From Buttiauxella gaviniae ATCC 51604 (GTDB lineage Bacteria > Pseudomonadota > Gammaproteobacteria > Enterobacterales > Enterobacteriaceae), in contig NZ_LXEP01000029.1 in NCBI RefSeq assembly GCF_001654835.1, forward strand, positions 162,207 through 226,206: a DNA stretch of 64,000 nucleotides. Reading direction: 5' to 3'. Shown one piece after another: positions 48,757 to 58,794 of the stretch. The stretch's first letter is position 1. Each line of letters begins with the position of its first letter. The notes beneath the pieces are model-generated. The model was given only the letters and a program-made list of their open reading frames with translations, was not told the DNA's origin and did not search any database. A program made the position numbers and the translations under genes.

Positions 48757-49965
48757 CTATGACTTATGGCGATTATCAGGTAGGAATATGGTCAATATGC
48801 CAAGAAGTGGTAGGAAAGCACATATTTTATAGACTAACTCGATACTTGTATGGTCGGCTACCAGGCCGAGTATTGCAGCACCCAGCCCACCCATCCCAAA
48901 AGCAAAACCGAAAAATAGCCCGGAAACCATGCCGATACGTCCAGGCATCAGCTCTTGCGCGTAAACCAGAATCGCTGAAAACGCGGAGGCAAGGATAAAG
49001 CCGATAATCACGGTCAGAATCCCGGTCCAGTACAGTGAAACGTACGGCAGGAACAGGGTAAATGGCGCGACGCCCAGGATTGAACCCCAGATAACGTATT
49101 TGCGACCAATTTTATCTCCCACTGGTCCACCAATTACTGTCCCGGCTGCTACTGCAAACAGGAAGGCAAATAGATGGAATTGGGCATTTTGCACCGACAA
49201 ACCAAATTTGTGCATCAGGTAGAAGGTGTAGTAGCTGCTGATACTCGCCATATAAAAGTACTTGGAGAAAATTAGTACCAGCAGTACAGATACCGCCTGA
49301 ATCACTTGCTTGCGCGGCAGCGGGTTAACGACAGGTGCTGCGGTTTTACCTTTCGCCATGCGATGCTGCGCGGCATACCAACGGCTAATTTGCAGCAATA
49401 CAATAATCGCCAGTAGAGCGGCCAACACAAACCAGCCGACATTGCCTTTGCCGTAAGGCGCGATAATCAGCGCAGCCAGCAATGGGCCTAAAGAGCTACC
49501 AAAGTTGCCGCCAACCTGGAACAGCGACTGCGCAAGGCCATGACGGCCACCGGATGCCATACGCGCTACGCGGGATGATTCCGGGTGGAAAACGGAAGAA
49601 CCCGTTCCTACAAGCCCGGCGGCCAACAGCACCATCGGGAAACTGCCCGCTAAAGCGAGGATAACTAACCCGCAAAGTGTGAAGCACATACCAATCGGCA
49701 ACGACCACGGCATCGGGTATTTGTCGGTGTAGTATCCTACCACCGGCTGAAGGAGCGATGAGGTCACCTGGAAGGTGAGCGTTATCATCCCAATCTGCAC
49801 AAAGCTCAAAGAGAACTCGCTCTGGAGTAGCGGGTAGAGCGCCAGAATAAGCGACTGAATCATATCGTTGAGCAAATGGGAGAGGCTAATTGCCCCCAGA
49901 ATGCCAAACGCGGTGCGAGCCTTTTTAGGCTCCGGCGATGCGAGAGTTTGTTCCGAGATTGCCAT
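48757..49965 (-). CDS. fsr: Fosmidomycin efflux transporter Fsr
   Basis: A 402-residue major-facilitator protein with twelve predicted helices, matching E. coli Fsr, which exports fosmidomycin when overproduced. Conserved parts include SHLLNDMIQSLILALYPLL and the GDKIGRKYVIWGS loop. The ATG at 49965 follows an AGG box; a TTG start four codons earlier has no support. The 215-bp gap between it and ybaL shows no gene. Confidence 0.94.
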   Translation of the reverse strand: MAISEQTLASPEPKKARTAFGILGAISLSHLLNDMIQSLILALYPLLQSEFSLSFVQIGMITLTFQVTSSLLQPVVGYYTDKYPMPWSLPIGMCFTLCGLVILALAGSFPMVLLAAGLVGTGSSVFHPESSRVARMASGGRHGLAQSLFQVGGNFGSSLGPLLAALIIAPYGKGNVGWFVLAALLAIIVLLQISRWYAAQHRMAKGKTAAPVVNPLPRKQVIQAVSVLLVLIFSKYFYMASISSYYTFYLMHKFGLSVQNAQFHLFAFLFAVAAGTVIGGPVGDKIGRKYVIWGSILGVAPFTLFLPYVSLYWTGILTVIIGFILASAFSAILVYAQELMPGRIGMVSGLFFGFAFGMGGLGAAILGLVADHTSIELVYKICAFLPLLGILTIFLPDNRHKS

Positions 49966-50155
49966 AAATACCTGCAAAGAATTGATTGTATTATTTTATA
50001 TCGGTTCAGCGATGGAACCGTGGGAAACAGTTACCCTGCTAACATACCTGCAGGAACTTTCTGAAGAAAGTCACAATCGTGAAAAGTTATTTGTCTATGC
50101 TAGTAGCTGTCTGCTATTGGTGCGGAAGTATTTTTTTTGAATATGGAGATTTGCA

Positions 50156-51808
50156 ATGAAGTTCGTCGTGAAAGGGGTGACCGCAGCACTGCTTATAGCA
50201 GTCGGCTTGACCAGCGCATCTGCACTGGCCTGGGAAAAAGATAAAACTTATAACATCACCATTCTACACACCAACGATCACCACGGTCATTTCTGGCGCA
50301 ACGAACACGCGGAATATGGCCTGGCTGCACAGAAAACTCTGGTGGATAGCATTCGTAAAGAGGTGGCAGAGAAGGGAGGCAGCGTATTGTTACTCTCTGG
50401 CGGCGACATCAACACCGGTGTACCTGAATCTGACTTGCAGGATGCAGAGCCTGATTTTCGTGGCATGAACCTGATTGGTTATGACGCGATGGCAATCGGT
50501 AACCACGAATTCGACAAACCGCTGACAGTGTTACGTCAGCAAGAAAAGTGGGCCAAATTCCCACTGCTTTCGGCCAACATTTACCAGAAAAGCACCGGCG
50601 AGCGTCTATTTAAGCCTTGGGCCATCTTTAAGCCACAGGGCATTAAAATTGCGGTTATCGGTTTAACCACTGACGACACCGCGAAAATTGGTAACCCGGA
50701 AAACTTCACTGATATCGAATTCCGCAAACCTGCTGAAGAAGCAAAATTGGTGATTCAAGAGCTGCAAAGCACTGAAAAACCTGATGTGTTAATCGCGGCA
50801 ACCCATATGGGCCACTATGACAACGGCGACCATGGTTCTAACGCGCCGGGCGACGTAGAAATGGCGCGCAGCCTCCCTGCTGGTGCGTTGACGATGATTG
50901 TCGGAGGGCACTCACAAGATCCGGTCTGCATGATGGCGGAAAATAAAAAGCAGGTGGATTACGTGCCCGGCACGCCATGTGCGCCAGATCAGCAAAACGG
51001 TATATGGATTGTGCAGGCCCATGAGTGGGGCAAGTATGTCGGCCGTGCTGATTTTGAATTCCGTAATGGCGAAATGAAACTGGTGCACTACCAGCTGATC
51101 CCCATCAATTTGAAGAAAAAAATCACCTACGATAACGGTGAAAGTGAGCGCGTGCTGTATACACCGCAGATCCCGGAAAACCAGCAAATGCTCTCACTGC
51201 TGACGCCATTCCAGAATAAAGGCCAGGCGCAGTTGAATGTGAAAGTCGGCAGCGTTAACGGCCACATGGAAGGCGATCGTAGCAAAGTGCGTTTCGTGCA
51301 AACCAACCTGGCGCGTCTGCTGCTGGCGGCACAAATGGACCGTACCGGTGCTGATTTTGCTGTGATGAGCGGCGGCGGTATTCGTGATTCGATTGAAACC
51401 GGGGACATCACTTATAAAGATGTGCTGAAGGTGCAGCCGTTTGGCAACACGGTGGTTTATACCGATATGACGGGCAAAGAAGTCATCGAGTATCTGAGCG
51501 CCGTGGCGCAGAAAAAACCAGACTCTGGCGCGTATCCGCAGTTCGCGAATGTCAGCTTTGTGGCAACGGCTGCTGGCCTGCAAGATCTTAAAATCAAGGG
51601 CGAGCCTGTTGATCCTGCGAAAACCTACCGTATGGCGACGTTAAACTTTAACGCTTCCGGCGGTGACGGCTATCCTGCTATCGATAAAAAACCGGGTTAT
51701 GTGAACACCGGTTTTGTTGATGCAGAAGTGCTGAAGCAATATATCGAGAAGAATTCTCCGCTTGATGTTAATGCTTATGAGCCGAAAGGCGAGGTGAGCT
51801 GGCAGTAA
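50156..51808 (+). CDS. ushA: Periplasmic UDP-sugar hydrolase / 5'-nucleotidase
   Basis: A 550-residue enzyme (E. coli UshA 550) with a Sec signal peptide (1-25, ending ASALA). The N-terminal dimetal phosphoesterase domain has LHTNDHHGHFW, GGDINTG, GNHEFD, ATHMGH and VGGHSQD. The C-terminal substrate-binding domain includes FNASGGDGYP. It degrades nucleotides and UDP-sugars in the periplasm for uptake. GGAG lies 8 bases before the ATG. Confidence 0.97.
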   Translation: MKFVVKGVTAALLIAVGLTSASALAWEKDKTYNITILHTNDHHGHFWRNEHAEYGLAAQKTLVDSIRKEVAEKGGSVLLLSGGDINTGVPESDLQDAEPDFRGMNLIGYDAMAIGNHEFDKPLTVLRQQEKWAKFPLLSANIYQKSTGERLFKPWAIFKPQGIKIAVIGLTTDDTAKIGNPENFTDIEFRKPAEEAKLVIQELQSTEKPDVLIAATHMGHYDNGDHGSNAPGDVEMARSLPAGALTMIVGGHSQDPVCMMAENKKQVDYVPGTPCAPDQQNGIWIVQAHEWGKYVGRADFEFRNGEMKLVHYQLIPINLKKKITYDNGESERVLYTPQIPENQQMLSLLTPFQNKGQAQLNVKVGSVNGHMEGDRSKVRFVQTNLARLLLAAQMDRTGADFAVMSGGGIRDSIETGDITYKDVLKVQPFGNTVVYTDMTGKEVIEYLSAVAQKKPDSGAYPQFANVSFVATAAGLQDLKIKGEPVDPAKTYRMATLNFNASGGDGYPAIDKKPGYVNTGFVDAEVLKQYIEKNSPLDVNAYEPKGEVSWQ

Positions 51809-51819
51809 GGGCATTTGTC

Positions 51820-51885
51820 GGATGTCGCTACGCTAATCCAACCTACAAGGTAACCTTTGTAAGGGGATTAGCGGAAACGACATCC
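51820..51885. repeat. REP-like palindromic repeat after ushA
   Basis: An imperfect palindrome with outer arms GGATGTCG and CGACATCC and inner CGCTAATCC and GGATTAGCG. It shares its arm sequence with the repeat at 17490-17549. It separates convergent ushA and the AraC-type gene and may stop transcription. Confidence 0.75.
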
Positions 51886-51893
51886 ACCATTTT

Positions 51894-52781
51894 TTATTTC
51901 AACGGCAGTAATATATCAGTCTGCTGCGCATGCTCGGGATGGTCTTTATCGAGTTCGAGGTAGCGGAAATAGACCGGAAAATCGCGTAACTCCTCACCGC
52001 TGTTTGGCAACCACTGGCGATAAAGATAATAAACGCTATCGCTGATGCGCTCATAAGCACCAACATGGCGTACCACTGCACAGCGCCCGCCGGGTATTGT
52101 TTTACTGATAACACCCTGAGGATTTTCAGGAACCAGGCCGGTGGCCTTAGGGTTTAGCTCACCACATACATCAAAACGAAACTCTGGACCCGGTGTGGTC
52201 AGCGGGTCGTTCCACGGAACACCGTAAGTCCCTTGTGTACTGCAATCCGAAAGCCCTGATGCTTGACGCCATTCAATAAACGCCGCGACGGTATTATTTA
52301 CGTGCATAGGATCGCCAAGATGCTCAAGCACCGCGACTTTCATTGGTTCGACAGTAATGATTTTCACGTCCATATTTTTTAACCTCTGCTGATTTTCCCG
52401 TCCGGGAAATTGAAAATGCACATGCCAGTCAACCCAAACAGGATCTTTGCGAAACTCGCTGGGTGTCAGGCCGAAGGTATTTTTGAAGGCACGGGAAAAT
52501 GATTCGGGGTTTTCAAACCCGGCATCCAGGGCAATGTTAATCACTCTTTCCTGAGGATTTTTCACTAACTGGAAAGAGGCTCTTTTTAGCCGCATTAGAG
52601 TGATGTAACGGCTAACGCTGATTCCACAAAACTGGCTGAATTGCCGGTGAAAATGAAAACGCGAAAAACAGGCGACTTCACTTAGTTGCTCGACCGTTAA
52701 CGGGCTATCAAGATGCTGTTCAATCCAGGCAAATACTTGCTCAAAACGCCGGGCATAAAGTTCGTGTCTATTGCTCGTCAT
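51894..52781 (-). CDS. AraC-family regulator with GyrI-like domain
   Basis: A 295-residue protein with two AraC helix-turn-helix motifs at the N-terminus (about 10-110; SEVACFSRFHFHRQFSQFCG and ALDAGFENPESFSRAFKNTF). A GyrI/SbmC-like ligand-binding domain follows (about 135-292). This Rob/SoxS-like head with a GyrI-like tail is typical of multidrug-sensing regulators (Rob, BmrR-like). It is not part of the E. coli ushA-ybaK interval. Target genes and ligand are unknown. Confidence 0.87.
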   Translation of the reverse strand: MTSNRHELYARRFEQVFAWIEQHLDSPLTVEQLSEVACFSRFHFHRQFSQFCGISVSRYITLMRLKRASFQLVKNPQERVINIALDAGFENPESFSRAFKNTFGLTPSEFRKDPVWVDWHVHFQFPGRENQQRLKNMDVKIITVEPMKVAVLEHLGDPMHVNNTVAAFIEWRQASGLSDCSTQGTYGVPWNDPLTTPGPEFRFDVCGELNPKATGLVPENPQGVISKTIPGGRCAVVRHVGAYERISDSVYYLYRQWLPNSGEELRDFPVYFRYLELDKDHPEHAQQTDILLPLK

Positions 52782-52864
52782 AATTCCTCCCTCAAGACGT
52801 TTACTTTGCCAGCGGCTCTCTTTTCCATCCTGACTGAGATTGCTCTTTTGGGAGGAAATAACGA

Positions 52865-53344
52865 TCAGTCACGGCGGGCAATTTCAGCAAAAGTCGCATT
52901 CAGCAATTTTGCGAGATCTGCGGCGGACAGTTCGATATCCAGCCCGCGTTTACCGCCGGAAACATAGATAGAGGTAAATTCTTGTGCAGGGGCATCGATA
53001 ACCGTTGGCAGGCGCTTCTTTTGCCCCAGCGGACTAATGCCACCGACCAAATAACCGGTAATGCGCTGCGCTACCATGGGGTCAGCCATATCCACTTTTT
53101 TGGCACCCAATGCTTTGGCCACTTTTTTTAAGTCCAGTTGGCCCGAAACTGGCGTAACAGCAACCGCTAACTGTTTCATGTCACCGTTGATGGCAACAAG
53201 CAGCGTTTTGTAGACTTGCTCGGCATTCAGACCGAGTTTACGTACCACTTCATCGCCAAAGTTTGTTTCACTTGGGTCGTGGTCATAAGCATGTAACTGA
53301 AATGGAACACGGTTTTTTTCGAGGAGTTTTACGGCGGGAGTCAT
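52865..53344 (-). CDS. ybaK: Cys-tRNA(Pro)/Cys-tRNA(Cys) deacylase YbaK
   Basis: A 159-residue trans-editing enzyme that hydrolyses Cys mischarged on tRNA(Pro), acting with ProRS. The conserved Lys in the active site lies in [14 protein letters not shown] (about 41-54). [17 protein letters not shown] and [18 protein letters not shown] match E. coli YbaK. Confidence 0.95.
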   Translation of the reverse strand: MTPAVKLLEKNRVPFQLHAYDHDPSETNFGDEVVRKLGLNAEQVYKTLLVAINGDMKQLAVAVTPVSGQLDLKKVAKALGAKKVDMADPMVAQRITGYLVGGISPLGQKKRLPTVIDAPAQEFTSIYVSGGKRGLDIELSAADLAKLLNATFAEIARRD

Positions 53345-53471
53345 GGGACCTTCTTAGTGAATTTGTCTGATATACGCACAAATTAATAAACAGGGTTATA
53401 TGTTTTTCAAATATTATAATGTCACGCAATAGTGTTGGCGTTAATCGTTACATTGAGCGACAATTCTGTAT

Positions 53472-53555
53472 CTGGCCATTAATTTGGCCAGAATAATTAA
53501 AATAATATACAAATTCCTCTTTGACGGGCCAATAGCGATATTGGCCGTTTTTTTT
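53472..53555 (+). ncRNA. chiX: Small RNA ChiX
   Basis: An 84-nt stretch between ybaK and ybaP, the same place as E. coli chiX. It carries the conserved ChiX 3' part: AAATTCCTCTTTGACGGGCC, then AATAGCGATATTGGCC and a T8 tract, i.e. the target-pairing segment and Rho-independent terminator. The 5' hairpin differs (CTGGCCA/TTGGCCAG instead of the E. coli ACCGTC/GACGGC type). ChiX base-pairs with the chiP (chitoporin) leader and silences it unless chitobiose is present. The exact 5' end is inferred by matching the E. coli length. Confidence 0.9.
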
Positions 53556-53558
53556 CCC

Positions 53559-53818
53559 GGTCGTCATACTTCAAGCAGCAGGTGCGTTGGCAATACTCGG
53601 CCCATCCAGGGCCTCGCCCCTTTGGGGCCGCAGCGAGCTGCGTTCAAATCAGCTCCCGGCAGATTTGTCCTCGTTCACCCCAGTCACTTACTGGAGTAAG
53701 CTCCCGGGGATTCACTGCGTCGCCGCGTTACTCGGCGTAGCCTCGCCCCGAAGGGGCCAGCGCAAGCGCTGTTCAAAAGGCTAAAGCCTTTTGTCCTGCA
53801 ACTCGAATTATTTAGACC
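53559..53818. repeat. ERIC element with large insertions (copy F)
   Basis: About 260 bp, the longest copy. Ends are GGTCGTCATACTTCAAGCAG and GCAACTCGAATTATTTAGACC-like. The central CAGTCACTTACTGGAGTAAG core is flanked by two extra hairpin-rich blocks, including GGCCTCGCCCC...GGGGCC and AAAAGGCT/AGCCTTTT. It separates chiX from ybaP. Confidence 0.85.
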
Positions 53819-53829
53819 AGGCTTTCCGC

Positions 53830-54636
53830 TTATTTAGTGGGATATTTCAATAGCCCTGGTAGGTTCCCCTCACCGTACAAATGCAGTGCTCCGACGGCCA
53901 CAACGTAGCGACCGGCAGGAAGTTGCTGCAAGAAATGTAGCCAATGAAGGTTACGTTGATGCATAAGAACATCGTATAACTCATCGCCAAATGTATTAGG
54001 TAGCAGCACTTTCCCACTTTGCGGTGGCGACTCCAGCCACCAGCTAATCATCGTTTGCAGCAAACGCGCATTGGTGTGCCAATGGGTGAGCGTATCTGTT
54101 AATAACGGCATGCCGCCATCAGGAAGGCGGGTGAGAATATCCACCTGATGCTGCGCACCTTCCAGTTCAATAATCGGTACTGCCTGCGCCTTCGCGGCTT
54201 CCAGCAACTGAAAATCAATCCCATAATCGGCTCTTAACCCTAGTCGCTGTGCCTGGTGGGCCTGTAGCACCAGCGCAATTTGCCAGGCGGGTTGATTATC
54301 AATTTGGCTCAGGGGGATACCCAACTCGTGGATTAACGACATCACCTGCGCCAGGTCATCAGCTGATAGTCGTTGTTCAAGCGGGAGTTCATCGGGATTA
54401 TTCGGGAAGGGGGAACCGCCTTCGGATATGTCGGCTTCAACAATCAGCGCATCGGAATTGTTGAGTTTATCGATAAGCTTGCTCGACAGCGGCGCCATAT
54501 CGCGCGTACCCATATGAATACTGCCGACAAGGTGAAGATGGCGGTCTCCGGGTAGAACAATATCCAGAGCAGGCCAGGGATATTGGGTGTTCGAAAGGCT
54601 TGAAAATAATGCGGTAATTCGCGATAGCAGACCCAT
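53830..54636 (-). CDS. ybaP: TraB/GumN-family protein YbaP
   Basis: A 268-residue protein (E. coli 264) of the TraB/GumN (PrgY-type) family of putative metalloproteases. The N-terminal GSIHMGTRDM motif and a C-terminal VAVGALHLYGEGNL motif carry the conserved His residues. A weak N-terminal hydrophobic segment may target it to the envelope. Its function is unknown. Confidence 0.93.
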   Translation of the reverse strand: MGLLSRITALFSSLSNTQYPWPALDIVLPGDRHLHLVGSIHMGTRDMAPLSSKLIDKLNNSDALIVEADISEGGSPFPNNPDELPLEQRLSADDLAQVMSLIHELGIPLSQIDNQPAWQIALVLQAHQAQRLGLRADYGIDFQLLEAAKAQAVPIIELEGAQHQVDILTRLPDGGMPLLTDTLTHWHTNARLLQTMISWWLESPPQSGKVLLPNTFGDELYDVLMHQRNLHWLHFLQQLPAGRYVVAVGALHLYGEGNLPGLLKYPTK

Positions 54637-54727
54637 TTGCAGATTCCCTGGCTAAAAAGTCATGCTACCGCTGCGAGTGACCTGGTGCAAATTTCCCCCA
54701 CGGTTTTTACGCCGTGGGGAAGATCAT

Positions 54728-57235
54728 TCAGTCCTTCGGTTTAAAGCGCAACAAACGGTTGGCGTTACTGACTACTGTAATGGATGACAGTGCCATTGCA
54801 GCGCCCGCAACTACCGGGTTAAGCAGCGTTCCGGTCAGTGGATATAAAATCCCCGCAGCAATTGGGATACCCAACGTGTTGTAGATAAACGCCCCGACCA
54901 GGTTCTGCTTCATGTTACGCAAAGTCGCTTTAGATATTGCCAGCGCATCAGCGACACCCACCAGGCTATGGCGCATCAACGTGATGGCAGCCGTTTCGAT
55001 AGCAACATCGCTACCGCCACCCATTGCAATACCCACTTCAGCCTGTGCTAACGCTGGCGCATCGTTGATACCATCGCCGACCATTGCAACTTGCCGCCCT
55101 TGTTGTTGCAGCTTTTTGATCGCTTCAGCTTTGCCATCCGGCAATACGCCCGCAATCACTTCATCAATACCCGCTTCTTTGGCAATGGCGTTAGCCGTAG
55201 TTGGGTTATCGCCGGTCAACATCACCAGGCGGTAGCCGTTACGGTGCAAGCGTTGCAGTGCGCTAACACTGTCGGCACGCAGCGGGTCGCGGATGGCGAG
55301 CAGGGCGACCAGTTTGCCATCGACCGCCAGTAGCACCGGTGTTGCACCACGGCTGGCCTGTGCTTCAATTTCAGCAGCCATAGGGCTGGTATCCACGTTT
55401 TGCTCATCAAGCAGTGCTTTGTTGCCAAGCAGTAATTGATGCCCTTCGGTTTCACCGCTAACACCCAACCCACGCAAGGTGCGGAAGGTATTAACCTGCG
55501 GTAATTCAGCCCCTTCGGCTTTATCGATAATAGCGCGAGCAAGCGGGTGGCTTGATCCTTGTTCAAGGGCCGCGGCAAGTCTTAATGCATCAGCTTCTGA
55601 GTAGTCGTTGTAAGTCACGACGGCGACAACCTGCGGTTTGCCTTCGGTTAGCGTACCGGTTTTATCAAACACAATAGTATCGAGTGTACTGGCGCGTTGC
55701 AGGGCATCGGCATCACGCACTAATACACCAAACTCAGCGGCACGGCCCACACCGGAAATAATCGACATCGGTGTTGCCAGACCCAGCGCACAAGGGCAGG
55801 CGATAATCAGTACGGTTGTGGCAATCACCAGCGTATAAACGATTTGAGGTGCCGGGCCGAAGAAGTACCAGATTGCGGCGCTAAACAAAGCAATCAGTAC
55901 CACTACAGGCACAAACACCGCCGAAATTTTATCGGCAAGTTGGCCAATCTCAGGCTTACTGCTTTGCGCCTGGCGCACCATTCGAATAATGCGCGAAAGT
56001 GTAGTGTGGTTGCCGGTTGCGGTAGCACGGAATAATACGCTGCCGTCTTGTACCACGGTGCCTGCATGAATCGGCTCGTCGGTGGATTTTTGCTGCGGTA
56101 CCGGTTCACCGGTGAGCATCGCTTCATCAAACCACGCTTCGCCCTGGGTAATTTCACCGTCGACCGGCACGCGGTCACCGGTGGTTAAGCGCAATATCAT
56201 GCCTGCGGTGACTTCTGCCAGTGGCAGTGTCTTTTCACCTTCTTCGGTGACCACGCGCGCCGTTGGTGGCGTTAAGTCCAGCAACCGTTCCAGCGCTTTA
56301 GAAGAGCGTTGGCGTGCACGTTGTTCCAGCATATGCCCAAGGTTTATCAGGCCGATAATCATCGCACTGGCCTCGTAATAGAGGTGGCGAGCTTCCATTG
56401 GGAAGTGCTGTGGCCAGATATTCACTGTGATGGAATAAATCCACGCGGCGCCAGTTCCTAGCGCGACCAGCGTATCCATGGTGGCGGTTTTGTTGAGCAA
56501 GCTGCGCCAGGCGCTGCGATAGAAATGCCCACCAGCAAACACCATCACGCCCAGCGTGATAATCCCGATGGTCAGCCATAACGAGCGGTTGTCATCGGTG
56601 ACCATCATATTGTCACCGAACATTCCCCAGACCATTACCGGGATACCGACGGCCAGTGCCAGAATAGCCTGCCAGCGGAATCGTTTTACTGCGGCGTTGG
56701 CGGTCTCTTGTTGGCGTTCACGGCGTTTTGCATCATCTTCGATGGCTTCCGCACCATACCCGACACTTTCCACCGCTTTTACTAAAGATTCGGCGGAGGC
56801 AGTACCCATAATCAGGGCACTGCGCTCGGCAAGGTTTACCCGCGCCAGGCTGACACCAGGGACATTTTGCAATGCACTTTGTACCCGGGTCACGCAGCTG
56901 GCACAGCTCATCCCGTTGATCAACAACTGTTGGCTATCGTCATCATCATCGGTGGCTGTCGGAAGCTTCAATGCGTCCGCTGTCAGCACTTCCGACGGGA
57001 TTGATGACTCTGTCAGCGGATCAGACTTTGGGTGGCTGGCCGCAGTCGCCTCGTACCCGGCTTGTTTTACTGTGTTGATTAACTCATCAACGGAAGCCGT
57101 TCCGGTTACGCTGGCGTGAGTTTGCGTCACTTCAGCGGTATCAACGTCAGGACGTTGCTCCAGGCTTTCTTTAACGCGTTTAACGCAATGGCCGCAGGTT
57201 AGGCCATCAAGGTTTAGATCGATAACGTGAGACAT
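54728..57235 (-). CDS. copA: Copper-exporting P-type ATPase CopA
   Basis: An 835-residue P1B-type ATPase (E. coli 834). Two N-terminal metal-binding domains (CGHC at 14-17 and MSCASC near 108-113) precede eight membrane helices. The metal-site CPC motif (IIACPCALG), the phosphorylation site DKTGT and the ATP hinge GDGINDAP are present. It exports Cu(I) from the cytoplasm. The ATG at 57235 (MSHVIDL) matches the E. coli start, with AGGAG 7 bases upstream; the ATG directly before is less well spaced. An embedded frameshift signal is described separately. Confidence 0.97.
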   Translation of the reverse strand: MSHVIDLNLDGLTCGHCVKRVKESLEQRPDVDTAEVTQTHASVTGTASVDELINTVKQAGYEATAASHPKSDPLTESSIPSEVLTADALKLPTATDDDDDSQQLLINGMSCASCVTRVQSALQNVPGVSLARVNLAERSALIMGTASAESLVKAVESVGYGAEAIEDDAKRRERQQETANAAVKRFRWQAILALAVGIPVMVWGMFGDNMMVTDDNRSLWLTIGIITLGVMVFAGGHFYRSAWRSLLNKTATMDTLVALGTGAAWIYSITVNIWPQHFPMEARHLYYEASAMIIGLINLGHMLEQRARQRSSKALERLLDLTPPTARVVTEEGEKTLPLAEVTAGMILRLTTGDRVPVDGEITQGEAWFDEAMLTGEPVPQQKSTDEPIHAGTVVQDGSVLFRATATGNHTTLSRIIRMVRQAQSSKPEIGQLADKISAVFVPVVVLIALFSAAIWYFFGPAPQIVYTLVIATTVLIIACPCALGLATPMSIISGVGRAAEFGVLVRDADALQRASTLDTIVFDKTGTLTEGKPQVVAVVTYNDYSEADALRLAAALEQGSSHPLARAIIDKAEGAELPQVNTFRTLRGLGVSGETEGHQLLLGNKALLDEQNVDTSPMAAEIEAQASRGATPVLLAVDGKLVALLAIRDPLRADSVSALQRLHRNGYRLVMLTGDNPTTANAIAKEAGIDEVIAGVLPDGKAEAIKKLQQQGRQVAMVGDGINDAPALAQAEVGIAMGGGSDVAIETAAITLMRHSLVGVADALAISKATLRNMKQNLVGAFIYNTLGIPIAAGILYPLTGTLLNPVVAGAAMALSSITVVSNANRLLRFKPKD
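57026..57032 (-). promoter_or_regulatory. Programmed -1 frameshift heptamer in copA
   Basis: On the coding (minus) strand, C CCA AAG falls in frame at codons 69-70, just after the first metal-binding domain. After -1 slippage the ribosome reads GTC TGA and stops, giving a 71-residue product. E. coli copA has the same heptamer at the same place and produces the 70-residue copper chaperone CopA(Z). The downstream pseudoknot was not resolved by eye. Confidence 0.8.
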
Positions 57236-57266
57236 CATCCGACTCCTTTTATGTGGGATTGTGGTA

Positions 57267-57297
57267 AGCCTAAACCTTCCATCAAGGGTAAGGTCAA
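57267..57297 (-). promoter_or_regulatory. CueR-controlled copA promoter
   Basis: On the minus strand TTGACC (-35, 57292-57297) is followed by a 19-bp spacer and TAGGCT (-10, 57267-57272). The long spacer holds the CueR dyad ACCTTCC-N7-GGTAAGGT-like (57274-57294). The 19-bp spacer with a MerR-type palindrome is diagnostic and almost identical to E. coli copA. cueR itself is not adjacent here. Confidence 0.88.
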
Positions 57298-57363
57298 GCT
57301 ATACCCTAAATATTTCGCGGCGCAGCCAATACATCGACCTATTTAGGGCATATCTCCGTTAGA

Positions 57364-58794
57364 TTATTCAGTTCCTGCGGGCAGTTGACTCAGTATTCCG
57401 GTATTCGCAAGCAGGCTTAAGCGCGCAGATTGCCATTCAGCAATAGCCTGAATACGTTGCTGTTGTGCATCAGCCAGTGCCGATTGAGCATTCAAAACTT
57501 CAAGAATATCGGCCACATCTTTATCGTAACGGCGGCGTGACGAATTAACGCTGGCTTGTGCGGCGTCGAGCAATTGTTGGCTTACGGTCAGCACGCCCAA
57601 CGCCGTTTTAGCATCAGCCCAGGCTTTCACTACCTCAGTAAGAATCTGTGTGGTGGTATCTTCGAATTGGGCTTCGCTTTGTTCGGCCTGTGCCCTTGCT
57701 TCCAGGATTTTATAGTGGCGACTAAAGCCATCGAACAATGGAATAGAAACCGTTAGGCCAACATCTTTATCGGTCTGGTTAATAGTCGACAGACCCTGAT
57801 TCGGGAAACCATTGCGGGAAATATGCGCCGTCATATCGAGCGTGGGTAAACCATCCGAGCGAACCTGGATAATTTTATCTTTATCGGCCTGCCATTTTGC
57901 CCGCGCCTGCATAATTGCCGGGTGGCGGATTTGCGCCTGTTTCAGCCACTGGTTTAGGTCGTGAATGTCCGAAGGGATAACGTTGTCGGGTTGCGCTGGT
58001 AATTTAACGGATATCTCAAGATTGATGCCCATGACCTGCTTGAGCAGGGCAAGGTTCTTTTCAAAATCCCCCCGGCTGTGCATCGCATTAAGCTGTGCTT
58101 TTGCCAGCGCGGTGGTGGCCTGCAAGGTGTCATCCTGCGTGGTTGCGCCTTTTTCCTCACGCCGTTTCGCAACACTTAACGTTTGTTGGGCAAGCTGCGC
58201 AATCTGCATGCGAGCCTCCATTACGGCCTGGCTGGTCATCGCCTCAAAGTAAGCCTGAATCACCGATGCCATGGTTTTTTGCAAAGCCGCGTCATGCCCG
58301 GCAATCGCGGCTAACAGCATTTGATTCGCCGCTTCACGGTTTGCAGCACGGCCCCCAAAATCAAATAAGCGCCAGTTTAATGAACCATAATATTGGTTGC
58401 CGATACTGGTGGATGCGGGCTGTTGTGAACCAGAGGAATAGGTTGTGGTGTCTTTGAGTCGGCTAACCGAGCCGGTGATGGTTGGCAGATAAGCGGCTCG
58501 GGCTTCACCTACCACGCCGCTTTGCACCTTAATTTCTGCCCATGTGGCGCGGATTTGCGGGTTGTTACATAGCGCAGTATCAACAGCATCGGTCAGCGCC
58601 AGTGGTTGGGTGAAATCTACCGCAGTTGCACAATTAATCCGGCTGGTATCAGGGAGCGTCGCGCCGTCCTGCAATTGCACAGGTTGCGCCAGTAACGGAT
58701 CGTCCAGTAAACCACTTTTCTCTTCAGCGAAAGCAGCAGGCTGCACCCACAAGGTCAGCAGGCAAAGAGAGACTAAATACCTTTTAGCGTTCAT
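57364..58794 (-). CDS. TolC-family outer-membrane channel of a type I secretion system
   Basis: A 476-residue outer-membrane efflux protein with a Sec signal peptide (about 1-23, ending AAFA-EE). Two repeated TolC-type coiled-coil and beta-barrel halves are visible (for example AYLPTITGSVSRLKD and RYDKDVADILEVLNAQSALADAQQQR). It overlaps the adaptor gene by 11 bases. It is the last gene of the secretion operon, an arrangement like the LapE/AggA-type channels dedicated to one exporter rather than the housekeeping TolC. Confidence 0.9.
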   Translation of the reverse strand: MNAKRYLVSLCLLTLWVQPAAFAEEKSGLLDDPLLAQPVQLQDGATLPDTSRINCATAVDFTQPLALTDAVDTALCNNPQIRATWAEIKVQSGVVGEARAAYLPTITGSVSRLKDTTTYSSGSQQPASTSIGNQYYGSLNWRLFDFGGRAANREAANQMLLAAIAGHDAALQKTMASVIQAYFEAMTSQAVMEARMQIAQLAQQTLSVAKRREEKGATTQDDTLQATTALAKAQLNAMHSRGDFEKNLALLKQVMGINLEISVKLPAQPDNVIPSDIHDLNQWLKQAQIRHPAIMQARAKWQADKDKIIQVRSDGLPTLDMTAHISRNGFPNQGLSTINQTDKDVGLTVSIPLFDGFSRHYKILEARAQAEQSEAQFEDTTTQILTEVVKAWADAKTALGVLTVSQQLLDAAQASVNSSRRRYDKDVADILEVLNAQSALADAQQQRIQAIAEWQSARLSLLANTGILSQLPAGTE

